DNA of 24,969 nt, taken from contig DBTM01000094.1 of NCBI GenBank assembly GCA_002307055.1, positions 1 through 24,969 on the forward strand. The letters are read 5' to 3'. This document shows, piece by piece, positions 6,830-14,060 of the stretch (the stretch's first letter is position 1; every line of letters starts with the position of its first letter). The stretch comes from Clostridiales bacterium UBA1316 (GTDB lineage Bacteria; Bacillota; Clostridia; Oscillospirales; Oscillospiraceae). The position numbers and the translations under genes were made by a program. The notes below the pieces were generated by a model. The model was not told the origin of the DNA. It saw only the letters and a list, made by a program, of their open reading frames with translations, and ran no database searches.

Positions 6830-7561
6830 ATGAAGAGAGACCGGTTTATTTGGAGCAAAAAGCTAATCGTGTATGGTCTGGGCTTGTTTATTATGGCATT
6901 AGGCGTCGCGTTTTCGGTGCGGTCAAACCTCGGGGTGTCGCCTGTGACATCCGTGCCGTTTGTGCTCAGCCGGATTTTCAGCGTATCGCTCGGAACGACG
7001 ACGGTGGTTTTCTATATCTTCTGCATGGGGCTACAGGCGGTCATTCTGCGGCGCGAATACCGGCTTGTCGATCTCTTTCAGATTGCGGCTTCCTTCATGT
7101 TCGGGTATTTTACGGACGCCGCGCTGTTTTTGACATCGTTTTTACCGGTGACGGACAATATCGCAGTCCGGCTGGTTTATCTGGCGGCCGGTATTGCCTG
7201 CGTGGCTCTGGGTATACTGTTTTATCTGACGACTGCGCTGATTTCGCTGCCGACGGACGGCACGGTGCAGGCAATCAGCTATAAGGGCAAATTCAAGCTG
7301 CATAAGGTGAAAATTATATACGACTGCGTTTCAACGGGGCTGGCGCTCGTTTTATCTCTGCTCGTTCTTCATGGGATTCAGGGGCTCGGCGCCGGTACGG
7401 TTATCGCTGCCCTGGGCGTCGGCAGGATGCTGGGCGTTTTCACCGCGCTGCTAAAAAAAAGACTGCTGCGCTTTTTGGGTTTTCCCGCAGCGGCGATTTC
7501 CGCCGGGGCGGTTCATAAAAACGTGAACACGGTTGTTTTTAAACACAGCAAAACGATATGA
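6830..7561 (+). CDS. YczE/YitT-like integral membrane protein
   Basis: A 243-residue membrane protein with about five hydrophobic segments (roughly 10-30, 45-70, 78-100, 108-133, 160-182). The opening LIVYGLGLFIMALGVAFSVR followed by SNLGVSPVTSVPFVLS is characteristic of the YczE/YyaS/YitT-like family (DUF6198 type). The molecular function is unknown; some members affect antibiotic production or metabolite export. The C-terminal ~35 residues are basic and cytosolic. AGGAG at 6819-6823 precedes ATG 6830. It is divergent from the LysR gene and probably its target; the MFS gene follows after 178-193 nt and may have its own promoter. Confidence 0.85.
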   Translation: MKRDRFIWSKKLIVYGLGLFIMALGVAFSVRSNLGVSPVTSVPFVLSRIFSVSLGTTTVVFYIFCMGLQAVILRREYRLVDLFQIAASFMFGYFTDAALFLTSFLPVTDNIAVRLVYLAAGIACVALGILFYLTTALISLPTDGTVQAISYKGKFKLHKVKIIYDCVSTGLALVLSLLVLHGIQGLGAGTVIAALGVGRMLGVFTALLKKRLLRFLGFPAAAISAGAVHKNVNTVVFKHSKTI

Positions 7562-7563
7562 AT

Positions 7564-7585
7564 ATATTGAATATAACTTCAATAT
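7564..7585. terminator. AT-rich hairpin, possible weak terminator
   Basis: ATATTGAA (7564-7571) pairs perfectly with TTCAATAT (7578-7585) around TATAAC, 3 nt after the YczE-like stop, and is followed by AATTTTG. The stem is AT-only in most pairs, so it would be a weak terminator or a stabilising 3' hairpin. Confidence 0.4.
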
Positions 7586-7754
7586 AATTTTGAACCATGA
7601 AACCGCCGCGTCAAGCAGATTCCACAGTGATCATTTGTATCAGGCTGGGATTTCAGGCAATCCGACAAATCGATACGCGGCTGGCAACTTATATTTGACT
7701 TTATTTTAGTAAGATGATATGACTTTATAATAAATATTCATGAAGAAAGAAGCA

Positions 7755-8993
7755 ATGCGTATGAAAAACAAGCATTCACCAGCCGCCCCAATCATCGGCT
7801 GCCTCGATATCAACATCTGCGTCGGCATCCTGTATCTGTGGAGCGTGTTTAAGTCGCCGATTGTCACTTCTTTCAGCTGGTCAAAGGACGCGGCTACCAT
7901 GGTCTCCTCCTATATGCTGTTTGCTTTTGTCACGGGCAATCTCATCGGCGGCTTCCTCAACGATAAAAAGGGGCCGCGGCTGACGGCGACCCTCGGCGTG
8001 ATTATGTTCTCCCTGGGTGTCTTTTTGACCGCCTTTCTCACAAAAGAAACCATCGGCTGGATGAACCTGACCTATTGCGTGCTCGGCGGGCTTGGCTCCG
8101 GCTTTGCCTACGGCGCGTGCATCAGCTGCCTGCAGAAATGGCTGCCGCACCGCAGAGGCCTCGCTTCGGGGATGGCCGTATCGGCGTTCGCCTTTTCGAC
8201 CGTCATTTTCGCCCCGGTCTCGAGCAGCCTGATGGCCGCGCATACAGTCGGCGGCGTTGTTGATTTCAAGCCGGTCTTTCTGACACTGGCGGCTGTTTTC
8301 TTTGTCGCGGGGATCATCGGCACACTCTTTGTGCGCCTGCCGGACGCGGAATACCTCAAAGCGCTCCCGGCCGCGCCGGTTTCCAACAAGATTTTCACCG
8401 GCAAAAACTATACGCTGGTGCAGGCGATGAAAACGCTGCCCTTCTGGTGCATCTTCCTGGAGCTTTTATTCATCAACGGCACGTGGACGCTTTCCGTACC
8501 GCTCATTAAAAACCTCGGTATGCAGCGCGGACTGACGGAAGCGGCGGCTGTCCTCATCGTTTCGCTGACGGGCGTTTTCAACGCGGGCGGGCGGCTCTTA
8601 ATGGCGGCTGTCTCCGATAAAATCGGACGGACGATGACGATTATTGTGCTCTCTGTACTGACGTTTCTCGGCGCTGTGCTCATGGTTCTGAACATCCAGG
8701 GCGCGGGCTTTATCCTGGCTATCTGCATTATCGCCTTCGGTTACGGCGGGCCGGCTTCGGTCAACGCCGCCATCACAACCGACTTCTTCGGGCCGAAAAA
8801 TTCGGGCACGAATTACGGCGTCGCGATGCTCGCCCTCGGCTTTTCCTCCGTGCTGTTCAACACGATATCGGCCAAGTTCCTCCAGGGCGACGTCACTAAA
8901 ACGTATATTATGGCGGCGATCTCGGCGGTCATTCCCATCATCCTGATGCTCATTGTCAACAACAGCCTGAAGAAAATGAAAAGCGAGGCTTAA
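7755..8993 (+). CDS. MFS transporter, OxlT (oxalate/formate antiporter)-like
   Basis: About 412 residues with 12 predicted transmembrane helices in two halves and a central loop near SNKIFTGKNYTLVQAMKT. The start IIGCLDINICVGILYLWSVF, the GGFLNDKKGPR motif A between helices 2 and 3, and the SDKIGR motif in the second half fit the oxalate:formate antiporter family of the major facilitator superfamily (OxlT/YhjX-like). The substrate is probably a small organic anion, but OxlT specificity cannot be claimed from this. Three in-frame ATGs (7740, 7755, 7761) compete. ATG 7740 has no RBS, and the purine-rich AAGAAAGAAG supports 7755 or 7761. A hairpin terminator follows. Confidence 0.88.
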   Translation: MRMKNKHSPAAPIIGCLDINICVGILYLWSVFKSPIVTSFSWSKDAATMVSSYMLFAFVTGNLIGGFLNDKKGPRLTATLGVIMFSLGVFLTAFLTKETIGWMNLTYCVLGGLGSGFAYGACISCLQKWLPHRRGLASGMAVSAFAFSTVIFAPVSSSLMAAHTVGGVVDFKPVFLTLAAVFFVAGIIGTLFVRLPDAEYLKALPAAPVSNKIFTGKNYTLVQAMKTLPFWCIFLELLFINGTWTLSVPLIKNLGMQRGLTEAAAVLIVSLTGVFNAGGRLLMAAVSDKIGRTMTIIVLSVLTFLGAVLMVLNIQGAGFILAICIIAFGYGGPASVNAAITTDFFGPKNSGTNYGVAMLALGFSSVLFNTISAKFLQGDVTKTYIMAAISAVIPIILMLIVNNSLKKMKSEA

Positions 8994-9032
8994 GCCCCGC
9001 TTCTATCCCATCCGGCAAATGAAACCTCTCAC

Positions 9033-9073
9033 CGCGGCAGGAGCTTCACACCCTCCTGCCGCGAAATTTTTTT
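9033..9073 (+). terminator. Rho-independent terminator of the MFS gene
   Basis: CGCGGCAGGAG (9033-9043) pairs perfectly with CTCCTGCCGCG (9053-9063), followed by AAATTTTTTT. An additional imperfect hairpin overlaps the MFS stop codon (AAGCGAGGC/GCCCCGCTT, about 8980-9003). Confidence 0.88.
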
Positions 9074-9513
9074 CAGCCGGCTTGATTTTCAAGTAAGAGT
9101 ATTCTGTCTTCCAGAGCCTCGAATTTCCGTTCTAATTCCCATTGCTTTTCATGGGTCAGCACGTAACCGTCAAACAGGGCATCCAGGCGCTTTGTCACCG
9201 TATTTTCAATCAGCACGGCGATTTTAACCGTTTGAGTTTCGAGCAGATCGGATACCCGCGCATCCTGCGCGCCCAGCATTTTAGATGCTCTCACATCCTG
9301 TGCGTCGAGCATATCGGCTACCTTCGCGTTCTGCGCGTCGAGCATATGAGATACCCGCTCGTTCTGCGCGCCCAGCATATCTGTAAACTTCGCGTTCTGC
9401 GCGTCGAGCATATGAGATACCCGCGCATCCTGTGCGCCCAGCATATCTGTAAACTTCGCGTTTTGTACGTCAAACATTTTGGACATTTGAGCCATCAGCT
9501 CATCATTTGTCAT
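9073..9513 (-). CDS. Hendecad-repeat coiled-coil protein
   Basis: A 146-residue cytosolic protein built mainly of 11-residue repeats. Starting at residue 13 there are seven clear units of the type M-L-x-A-Q-x-A-(K/R)-(F/V)-(S/T)-(D/H) through residue 89, then one or two decayed units (90-111), then an ordinary heptad-like helix (YVLTHEKQWELERKFEALED...). Eleven-residue periodicity is a signature of right-handed or nearly straight coiled coils. No enzyme motif is present; the family is not recognised. ATG 9513 has an excellent RBS (GGAGG, 7 nt gap); the open frame continues upstream to 9636 but without an RBS. It is divergent from the cold-shock gene. A structural or scaffolding role is likely but unproven. 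Confidence 0.75.
   Translation of the reverse strand: MTNDELMAQMSKMFDVQNAKFTDMLGAQDARVSHMLDAQNAKFTDMLGAQNERVSHMLDAQNAKVADMLDAQDVRASKMLGAQDARVSDLLETQTVKIAVLIENTVTKRLDALFDGYVLTHEKQWELERKFEALEDRILLLENQAG
9247..9477 (-). repeat. 33-nt tandem repeats (seven units) in coding sequence
   Basis: Seven 33-nt units encode the 11-residue repeats. A 66-nt higher-order period is visible: the block GCGCCCAGCATATCTGTAAA recurs exactly 66 nt apart (9368 and 9434), and CTGCGCGTCGAGCATATGAG likewise (9331 and 9397). Near-identity at DNA level points to recent expansion by slippage or unequal recombination. Confidence 0.85.
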
Positions 9514-9673
9514 GCCGTCACCTCCCTGCGCTGATATTGATATAGTAATGGAAATTCTTTTCTTTTTCAAGATAATTTTTATTAATTTTAAATCAATTAA
9601 CGGAAACACTATGTATGAAAGATCTATCTTTCTCACTGAGTGTTTTTCATATTTTGGAAAGGAATGGTTATAT

Positions 9674-9904
9674 ATGAGCAGCGGTACGGTAAAATGGTTT
9701 AATTCCGAGAAGGGCTATGGCTTCATTTCGAATGACGACGGCGGTGAGGATCTTTTTGTTCACTTTTCCGCCATTGCCACACAGGGCTTTAAGTCTCTCG
9801 ACGAGGGCCAGAAGGTCACTTTTGATATTGAGAATGATCCCAAAAAAGGCAAGCTCTGCGCCACGAATGTCAGTATTGTGCAGCACGCCAGCAGCATAAC
9901 GTAA
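9674..9904 (+). CDS. csp: Cold-shock protein (CspA family)
   Basis: A 76-residue single cold-shock domain, an OB-fold single-strand RNA/DNA binder acting as an RNA chaperone in the cytoplasm. RNP1 KGYGFI is at 13-18 and RNP2 LFVHF at 27-31; the opening GTVKWFNSEKGYGFIS is diagnostic. The length is slightly above the usual 65-70 because of a tail QHASSIT. AAGGAA lies ~10 nt before ATG 9674. About 160 nt separate it from the divergent coiled-coil gene, leaving room for the long untranslated leader common in csp genes; I could not identify a conserved cold box. Confidence 0.95.
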   Translation: MSSGTVKWFNSEKGYGFISNDDGGEDLFVHFSAIATQGFKSLDEGQKVTFDIENDPKKGKLCATNVSIVQHASSIT

Positions 9905-9917
9905 GAAATTGACCGAA

Positions 9918-9966
9918 AAACTCCTATGCCAGACGCATTGAACAGGCGGTGCGGGCATAGGAGTTT
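9918..9966. terminator. Bidirectional hairpin terminator
   Basis: AAACTCCTATGCC (9918-9930) pairs perfectly with GGCATAGGAGTTT (9954-9966) across a 23-nt loop. Read on the minus strand the stem ends in TTTTT, so it terminates the gene at 9981-10250; it also closes the csp gene. The loop contains the recurring GGCGGTGCGG decamer. Confidence 0.75.
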
Positions 9967-9980
9967 CGAATATTTATCAT

Positions 9981-10250
9981 TTATTTGTAATGGCAGTTAT
10001 TTTCTAAAAACTGCAGTCCGCGGTAAGTAAGCCGGACATTAGGGCCTGCGGAAAATTCATACTGACCGCCGGAGGTCTTTGTAACGATAACCCCGTCAAT
10101 ATACCCTCGGCTCACGCACTCGGCAATAGCATCACCGGTATCCAGAGCGCCGTAATGCTCAAAGATATCTTTAAACGTATTTTCTCCCGCGATGATGCAA
10201 TTCAAAATTTTTACCATCGCCGCGTCATAATCAACTGTGCTTTTAAACAT
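9981..10250 (-). CDS. Small YjcQ-like winged-helix protein
   Basis: An 89-residue protein beginning MFKSTVDYDAAMVKILNCI. The arrangement of three helices, then RGYIDGVIV, a short beta wing and an ending xAGPNVRLTYRGLQFLENN, resembles the YjcQ family of small winged helix-turn-helix proteins found in Bacilli and phages. The match is by overall pattern, so it is tentative; DNA binding is likely if correct. ATG 10250 with AAAGAGG upstream is preferred over a longer frame from 10388 that would overlap the DUF975 gene. It lies 100 nt downstream of that gene on the same strand. Confidence 0.65.
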   Translation of the reverse strand: MFKSTVDYDAAMVKILNCIIAGENTFKDIFEHYGALDTGDAIAECVSRGYIDGVIVTKTSGGQYEFSAGPNVRLTYRGLQFLENNCHYK

Positions 10251-10350
10251 TTTTTTGCCTCTTTCATATATACTTATATGCTTTATATAGTTTACAGTAA
10301 TTGGGCGCAGTATACAATGCTGTGAGGCAAAATCGTTGAAATTAACGCTT

Positions 10351-11229
10351 TCAAACTGTTTCGGTTTCTGATTCACGCGCCGGTTCAATACGATACAAAT
10401 TCAGTTCTTGCGGGGTGCAGAAGCCTTTATTAACAGCGTTTTCGCGTAAAATTATATACAGCTCCGCAAATGTGGCATATACATAAGGCAGTATAAAGAT
10501 AAATCCAAGCATCAGCAGCTCAAAGGACGGCGAGCTGTTTTTGACCGAAAAAAAGCCTGCGCCTATATCAATCGGTATGGCCGCGAGGAAGAACCAGCCG
10601 ATAAACGAAAGGCAGAGCCCGAAAATATGCCCTCGCTGCCCCTTCGTCATCAAAATACTGAGTTTTAACGCTCTTCTAAACCCTATATTAGAGTTATCCG
10701 TTAAAATGAACGGAACCATGCCATATGCGAGGCCTTTGCAAACCAAGATAATTAAGCCGGCGAGAATTACCAGAAGCATAAACAATGTCGTCGAATATGC
10801 TGAAAAAAACGACAGCGATATGCTGAGCTTGACATAGAGCGCCGCGAGTATGGCAAACGCGCCAACCGGTATCATTAACCAAAGGTACAAAAGCAGTGTC
10901 ATCCAGGCCATGGCTCCAACGATTTTCAGATATCTGCCAGCTCCAAAAGTATAGGCAATATTGCTCAGCTTTGGCGCCTCATTTCGGTTCCTCATGAAGA
11001 AATATAAAACACCGATGCTCAGCGGAATTGAAATAAAAATCGCAAATACAAAAGCGGACAGCACCGATATATATTGATATTGTTTTAGATAACGCAGCGT
11101 TATACTTGAAATGCACGTACCCAGTAATCCCGAGATCACTTGATATATCAGCAGCGCGCAAACCCCATACCAGTAACTCTGCCTCAATACATCCTTTGCA
11201 TTTGTTTTTAAATCTTTATTTGCCCACAT
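10351..11229 (-). CDS. DUF975 family integral membrane protein
   Basis: A 292-residue polytopic membrane protein with about six hydrophobic segments. The start MWANKDLKTNAKDVLRQSYW and the pattern of paired membrane helices, including a LKLSILMTKGQRGHIFGL amphipathic linker, match the DUF975 family common in Firmicutes. Its function is unknown. ATG 11229 is chosen because AGGGGTG lies 9 nt upstream; the longer frame starting at GTG 11241 overlaps that RBS. A small hairpin GCTGCC/GGCAGC lies in the upstream region at 11268-11288. The gene may be read together with the metallo-beta-lactamase-fold gene 121 nt upstream. Confidence 0.85.
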   Translation of the reverse strand: MWANKDLKTNAKDVLRQSYWYGVCALLIYQVISGLLGTCISSITLRYLKQYQYISVLSAFVFAIFISIPLSIGVLYFFMRNRNEAPKLSNIAYTFGAGRYLKIVGAMAWMTLLLYLWLMIPVGAFAILAALYVKLSISLSFFSAYSTTLFMLLVILAGLIILVCKGLAYGMVPFILTDNSNIGFRRALKLSILMTKGQRGHIFGLCLSFIGWFFLAAIPIDIGAGFFSVKNSSPSFELLMLGFIFILPYVYATFAELYIILRENAVNKGFCTPQELNLYRIEPARESETETV

Positions 11230-11350
11230 AAGCGGCGACACCCCTATCTCTATGTCATTGTAACTATGCTGCCCTTTATCACGGCAGCGCAGTTCGGTTC
11301 ACCCCACATGCTACCACTAATGCCAATATAAAACAATACCCTATGTACCT

Positions 11351-12088
11351 TTATACCTCGAACCGCTCGCCGCGGCGGGATATCCGCAGGACGCGGCTGC
11401 GGTATTCATTTGCGGCGGGGTCTTGAGCGAGCGTATCGAAAACGGAATAATGGCTGCGGAAGTGCATGGGGAATATGACCCTGGCATCGGCGTTTTTCAT
11501 GAAGTAATCGAGGCCCAATAAGTATTCTTTCTCAAGGCGGGGGTCAAGGGGGATAAAAGCGAGGTCAAAGGTCTCGCCTTTGATTTTATCGATTTCCGCT
11601 TTATAAGCGTCGCCCATGGCCCGGTTTTCGTCCTCCGGCTCACCGTCCCAGTGCCACCAGTTCAGGTCGCCGGCGTGATAGATTTTAAGCCCGTCAAATT
11701 CGGCAATGAACGCGACGCCCGCGTCGGTGGACTTGAGCGTCCGCACGCTGACACCGCTGATCTCATAGGACGCGTTGGGAAAAGCCTTCGTCACACGCTC
11801 AGTTTTGCCGAAGTCAATATCATAGGATAACACGTAGTGAAGGTTCGGTATTTCTTTGCCCCACTTCAAGACAGCCGGTACGAAGTGGTCCATGTGGGCA
11901 TGGGAGGCAAAGACCATCACATTGAGGTCTTTAAGCTCCTCCGGATTGATGACGCCGCCGCTGAGCCCCTTCTGCTTTCTGAACGGCATGAACTCATAAT
12001 AATCAAAAATAAAGAAGCGCTCACCCTTGCTGACGGCAAACCCGCTGTTGAACAGATACCAAACCTCCGCGCCTATTTTATCGCCCAT
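11351..12088 (-). CDS. Metallo-beta-lactamase-fold hydrolase, UlaG-like
   Basis: A 245-residue cytosolic metallohydrolase. SHAHMDH at 62-68 is the HxHxDH metal signature, HAGD at 138-141 supplies the next His/Asp ligands, and MHF with H209 the last, so a binuclear site is intact. The short helical insert DGEPEDENRAMGDAYKAEID and the overall length fit the UlaG-like / MBL-fold subgroup, often annotated only as hydrolase; the substrate is unknown. ATG 12088 follows GGAG with a 7-nt gap. It lies 53 nt downstream of the HsmA-like gene on the same strand, suggesting cotranscription. Confidence 0.9.
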   Translation of the reverse strand: MGDKIGAEVWYLFNSGFAVSKGERFFIFDYYEFMPFRKQKGLSGGVINPEELKDLNVMVFASHAHMDHFVPAVLKWGKEIPNLHYVLSYDIDFGKTERVTKAFPNASYEISGVSVRTLKSTDAGVAFIAEFDGLKIYHAGDLNWWHWDGEPEDENRAMGDAYKAEIDKIKGETFDLAFIPLDPRLEKEYLLGLDYFMKNADARVIFPMHFRSHYSVFDTLAQDPAANEYRSRVLRISRRGERFEV

Positions 12089-12141
12089 GACTGCGCTCCG
12101 TTCACTGTATATTGTTAATTTTTAAATAAGTTCAGAGGCTT

Positions 12142-12510
12142 TCAGCGCATGACGCCGAAAATCATACCGGAGAGGAATGGGATCAGCCAGATCACCCACA
12201 CAAAAATGCTGAGCTTGTGGAAATTCCTGAGCTTTTGCGCGTCTTTTTTCACCAGCACCGTCGTCGCCCAGACAGCGTGAATCAGCATCAGGAGGATTGC
12301 CAGCGCGCCTGAGATGCCGTGGAAATTGAGGATGAAACCGTCACCTACGATTTTGGACATCAAGGTTGTCCCTGTCGTATCGAAGACGAACCCAATCCAG
12401 AACAGGACAAGGTGCCACAGCCTGAGGCTCCCCTGCAGCTTTTCACTCCAGACACCGATTGAATAGAAAACAAGCGCCAGTGAGATTGTTATTATAGCGG
12501 AAATCAGCAT
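12142..12510 (-). CDS. HsmA-like (TIGR03987-type) small membrane protein
   Basis: A 122-residue protein with four predicted membrane helices. The conserved pattern WHLVLFWIGFVFDTTGTTLM, then NFHGISGALAILLMLIHAVW and FHKLSIFVWVIWLIPFLSG, matches a small family I know as TIGR03987/HsmA. His residues within the helices could bind a metal or haem, but this is speculation; some relatives have been described as ion transporters. ATG 12510 is preceded by AGAGGAG. The longer frame to 12567 lacks an RBS. Confidence 0.75.
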   Translation of the reverse strand: MLISAIITISLALVFYSIGVWSEKLQGSLRLWHLVLFWIGFVFDTTGTTLMSKIVGDGFILNFHGISGALAILLMLIHAVWATTVLVKKDAQKLRNFHKLSIFVWVIWLIPFLSGMIFGVMR

Positions 12511-12714
12511 AATAGCTCCTCTAAAATATAAAATGTGGGTGCACACGCCGACAGGCGTCAGGCTCATGCCCCCATAGTATCACCGAAATCTGATTTTTCC
12601 AATCGCTTTTTAACAATACCTCAAACCGCATTTTTCGGCTTGGCTTAATATTACCAGAATTAACTTGCAATTATAAAATATTGACTGTAAATTATAAGGA
12701 AGAGGGGTATCGTT

Positions 12715-12798
12715 ATGCGCATGTCATTTTATGCTCGGCTATTCGCAATCGGTAAAAATTTGAAAATGAAGTATAAAGTGAGGTTGTATTATGAATGA
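12715..12798 (+). CDS. 27-codon small ORF overlapping the nitroreductase start
   Basis: ATG 12715 sits 7 nt after AGAGGGG, a good RBS. The 27-residue product is basic and partly hydrophobic (starts MRMSFYARLFAIGKN, ends KYKVRLYYE). Its stop codon at 12796-12798 overlaps the start of the nitroreductase gene (ATG 12791) by 8 nt, the geometry of translational coupling. No family is recognisable. It may be a leader peptide or coincidental. Confidence 0.4.
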   Translation: MRMSFYARLFAIGKNLKMKYKVRLYYE

Positions 12799-13342
12799 GG
12801 TTCTTAAAACTATTAAAGAAAGACGCAGCGTCCGCTCCTATACGGACAGGCAGATAAGCCAGGAGGAGCTCGAGCTGATTATAGAGGCGGGTATCTACGC
12901 CCCGACGGCGCACAATGAGCAGCCTTGGTATTTTACCGTCGTGCAAAATAAGGAGCTGCTTGATCGGATCAACGCGAAAGCAAGCGAATCCATGGCAAAA
13001 TCCGATAACGAATGGCTCAGGGGACTCGGCGCGAATCCCGACTTCCGGGCTTCTTACAACGCGCCGACCGTTATATTCGTCTCAGGACGTGAAAACGCGA
13101 TGTCTATACAGACAGACACCTGTGCCGCCATTGAAAACATGATGCTCGCCGCGCAGAGTCTGGGCATCGGCTCCGTGTGGGTTGGCCTGCTGTGGCCCTA
13201 TCTCTTCCTCGACGAAGCCCGGACAGCACTTAAGCTTCCGGAAGGCTATAAGCCCGCACACGCCATCGCCTTCGGCTACGCGAGCGGCCCCAAGCTGCCT
13301 GCTCCGGTGAGGAAGACGGACATTGTCACATATATTAAATAA
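12791..13342 (+). CDS. Nitroreductase family protein (first of three)
   Basis: A 183-residue FMN-dependent oxidoreductase (nitroreductase fold), predicted to act as a cytosolic homodimer and transfer hydride from NAD(P)H to nitro, quinone or related acceptors. RRSVRSY at 11-17 binds FMN phosphate, and PTAHNEQPW at ~37-45 and the GIGSVWVGLLWP segment (~132-143) are typical cofactor-site elements. The physiological substrate is not predictable. GTGAGG lies 7 nt before ATG 12791. Only 28 nt separate it from the next nitroreductase, so the three genes probably form one operon. It is clearly a different subfamily from the two that follow. Confidence 0.93.
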   Translation: MNEVLKTIKERRSVRSYTDRQISQEELELIIEAGIYAPTAHNEQPWYFTVVQNKELLDRINAKASESMAKSDNEWLRGLGANPDFRASYNAPTVIFVSGRENAMSIQTDTCAAIENMMLAAQSLGIGSVWVGLLWPYLFLDEARTALKLPEGYKPAHAIAFGYASGPKLPAPVRKTDIVTYIK

Positions 13343-13370
13343 GCAAAATCACATACATGGAGGAATTCAT

Positions 13371-14015
13371 ATGACAGTCGGTGAAGCACTCCTCGTCCGG
13401 CGTTCAAAGCGCGCCTATTCTCCCGAACCGGTTCCGCGGGATAAATTGCTGAAAATACTCAAAGACGCCGCCCGCGCCCCTTCGGCTGAGAACACCCAGC
13501 CATGGGAAATTTATATTGCCGAGGGCGAGACGCTCAAGAGAATAAAAGCCGGTTACGCCGAATGCTACGCATACTCCGTCAAGGCGAACCCTGAGCTGGC
13601 CCTCCCCACGGAATGGACGGAGGATACAACCAGGCGCAAGCGCGGGCTGTTTCCGGACATGGTGCACGACTGCGGTGAAGCGATCCATCAATTCGCGGCA
13701 CTGAATCAAAGCATGTTCAATGCCCCCGCTGTCATCTACATCTGTATGGACAAAATGCTGTCGAGCTGGTCGATTTACGATATCGGAGCTTATGCGCAGG
13801 GTTTTATGCTGTCCGCCGCTGAAAACGGTCTGGGAACCATCCCGTCCGTGACGCTCGTTATTTATCCGGAGGTTCTACGCAAAGAGCTGCACCTCCCTGA
13901 CAACCTCAAAATCATCATAGGCATCGCCATCGGGTATGCCGATACGACAAACCGCATCAACGATTTCAACAGCTCCAGAAGCCCGATTAAAGAGAATGTC
14001 CGGTTCTGTGAATAG
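13371..14015 (+). CDS. Nitroreductase family protein (second)
   Basis: A 214-residue nitroreductase-fold flavoenzyme. RRSKRAYSPEPVPRD near the N-terminus and PSAENTQPWEIYIAEGETL form the FMN site; the region ENGLGTIPSVTL is the conserved segment near the flavin. Compared with the first gene it has a ~30-residue insertion containing Trp and Arg residues (EWTEDTTRRKRGLFPDM), which may shape a separate substrate pocket. ATG 13371 has GGAGG 7 nt upstream, so the longer frame from 13323, overlapping the previous gene, is rejected. It is a close paralogue of the next gene, identical in length. Confidence 0.93.
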   Translation: MTVGEALLVRRSKRAYSPEPVPRDKLLKILKDAARAPSAENTQPWEIYIAEGETLKRIKAGYAECYAYSVKANPELALPTEWTEDTTRRKRGLFPDMVHDCGEAIHQFAALNQSMFNAPAVIYICMDKMLSSWSIYDIGAYAQGFMLSAAENGLGTIPSVTLVIYPEVLRKELHLPDNLKIIIGIAIGYADTTNRINDFNSSRSPIKENVRFCE

Positions 14016-14060
14016 CATATCAATAAAATAAGCAATGAATTATTTATGGAGGCATTTTTT

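Noticed and set aside
9247..9477. 33-nt tandem repeats as a CRISPR array
   Set aside because: The units are contiguous, in frame and without unique spacers; they encode an 11-residue protein repeat.
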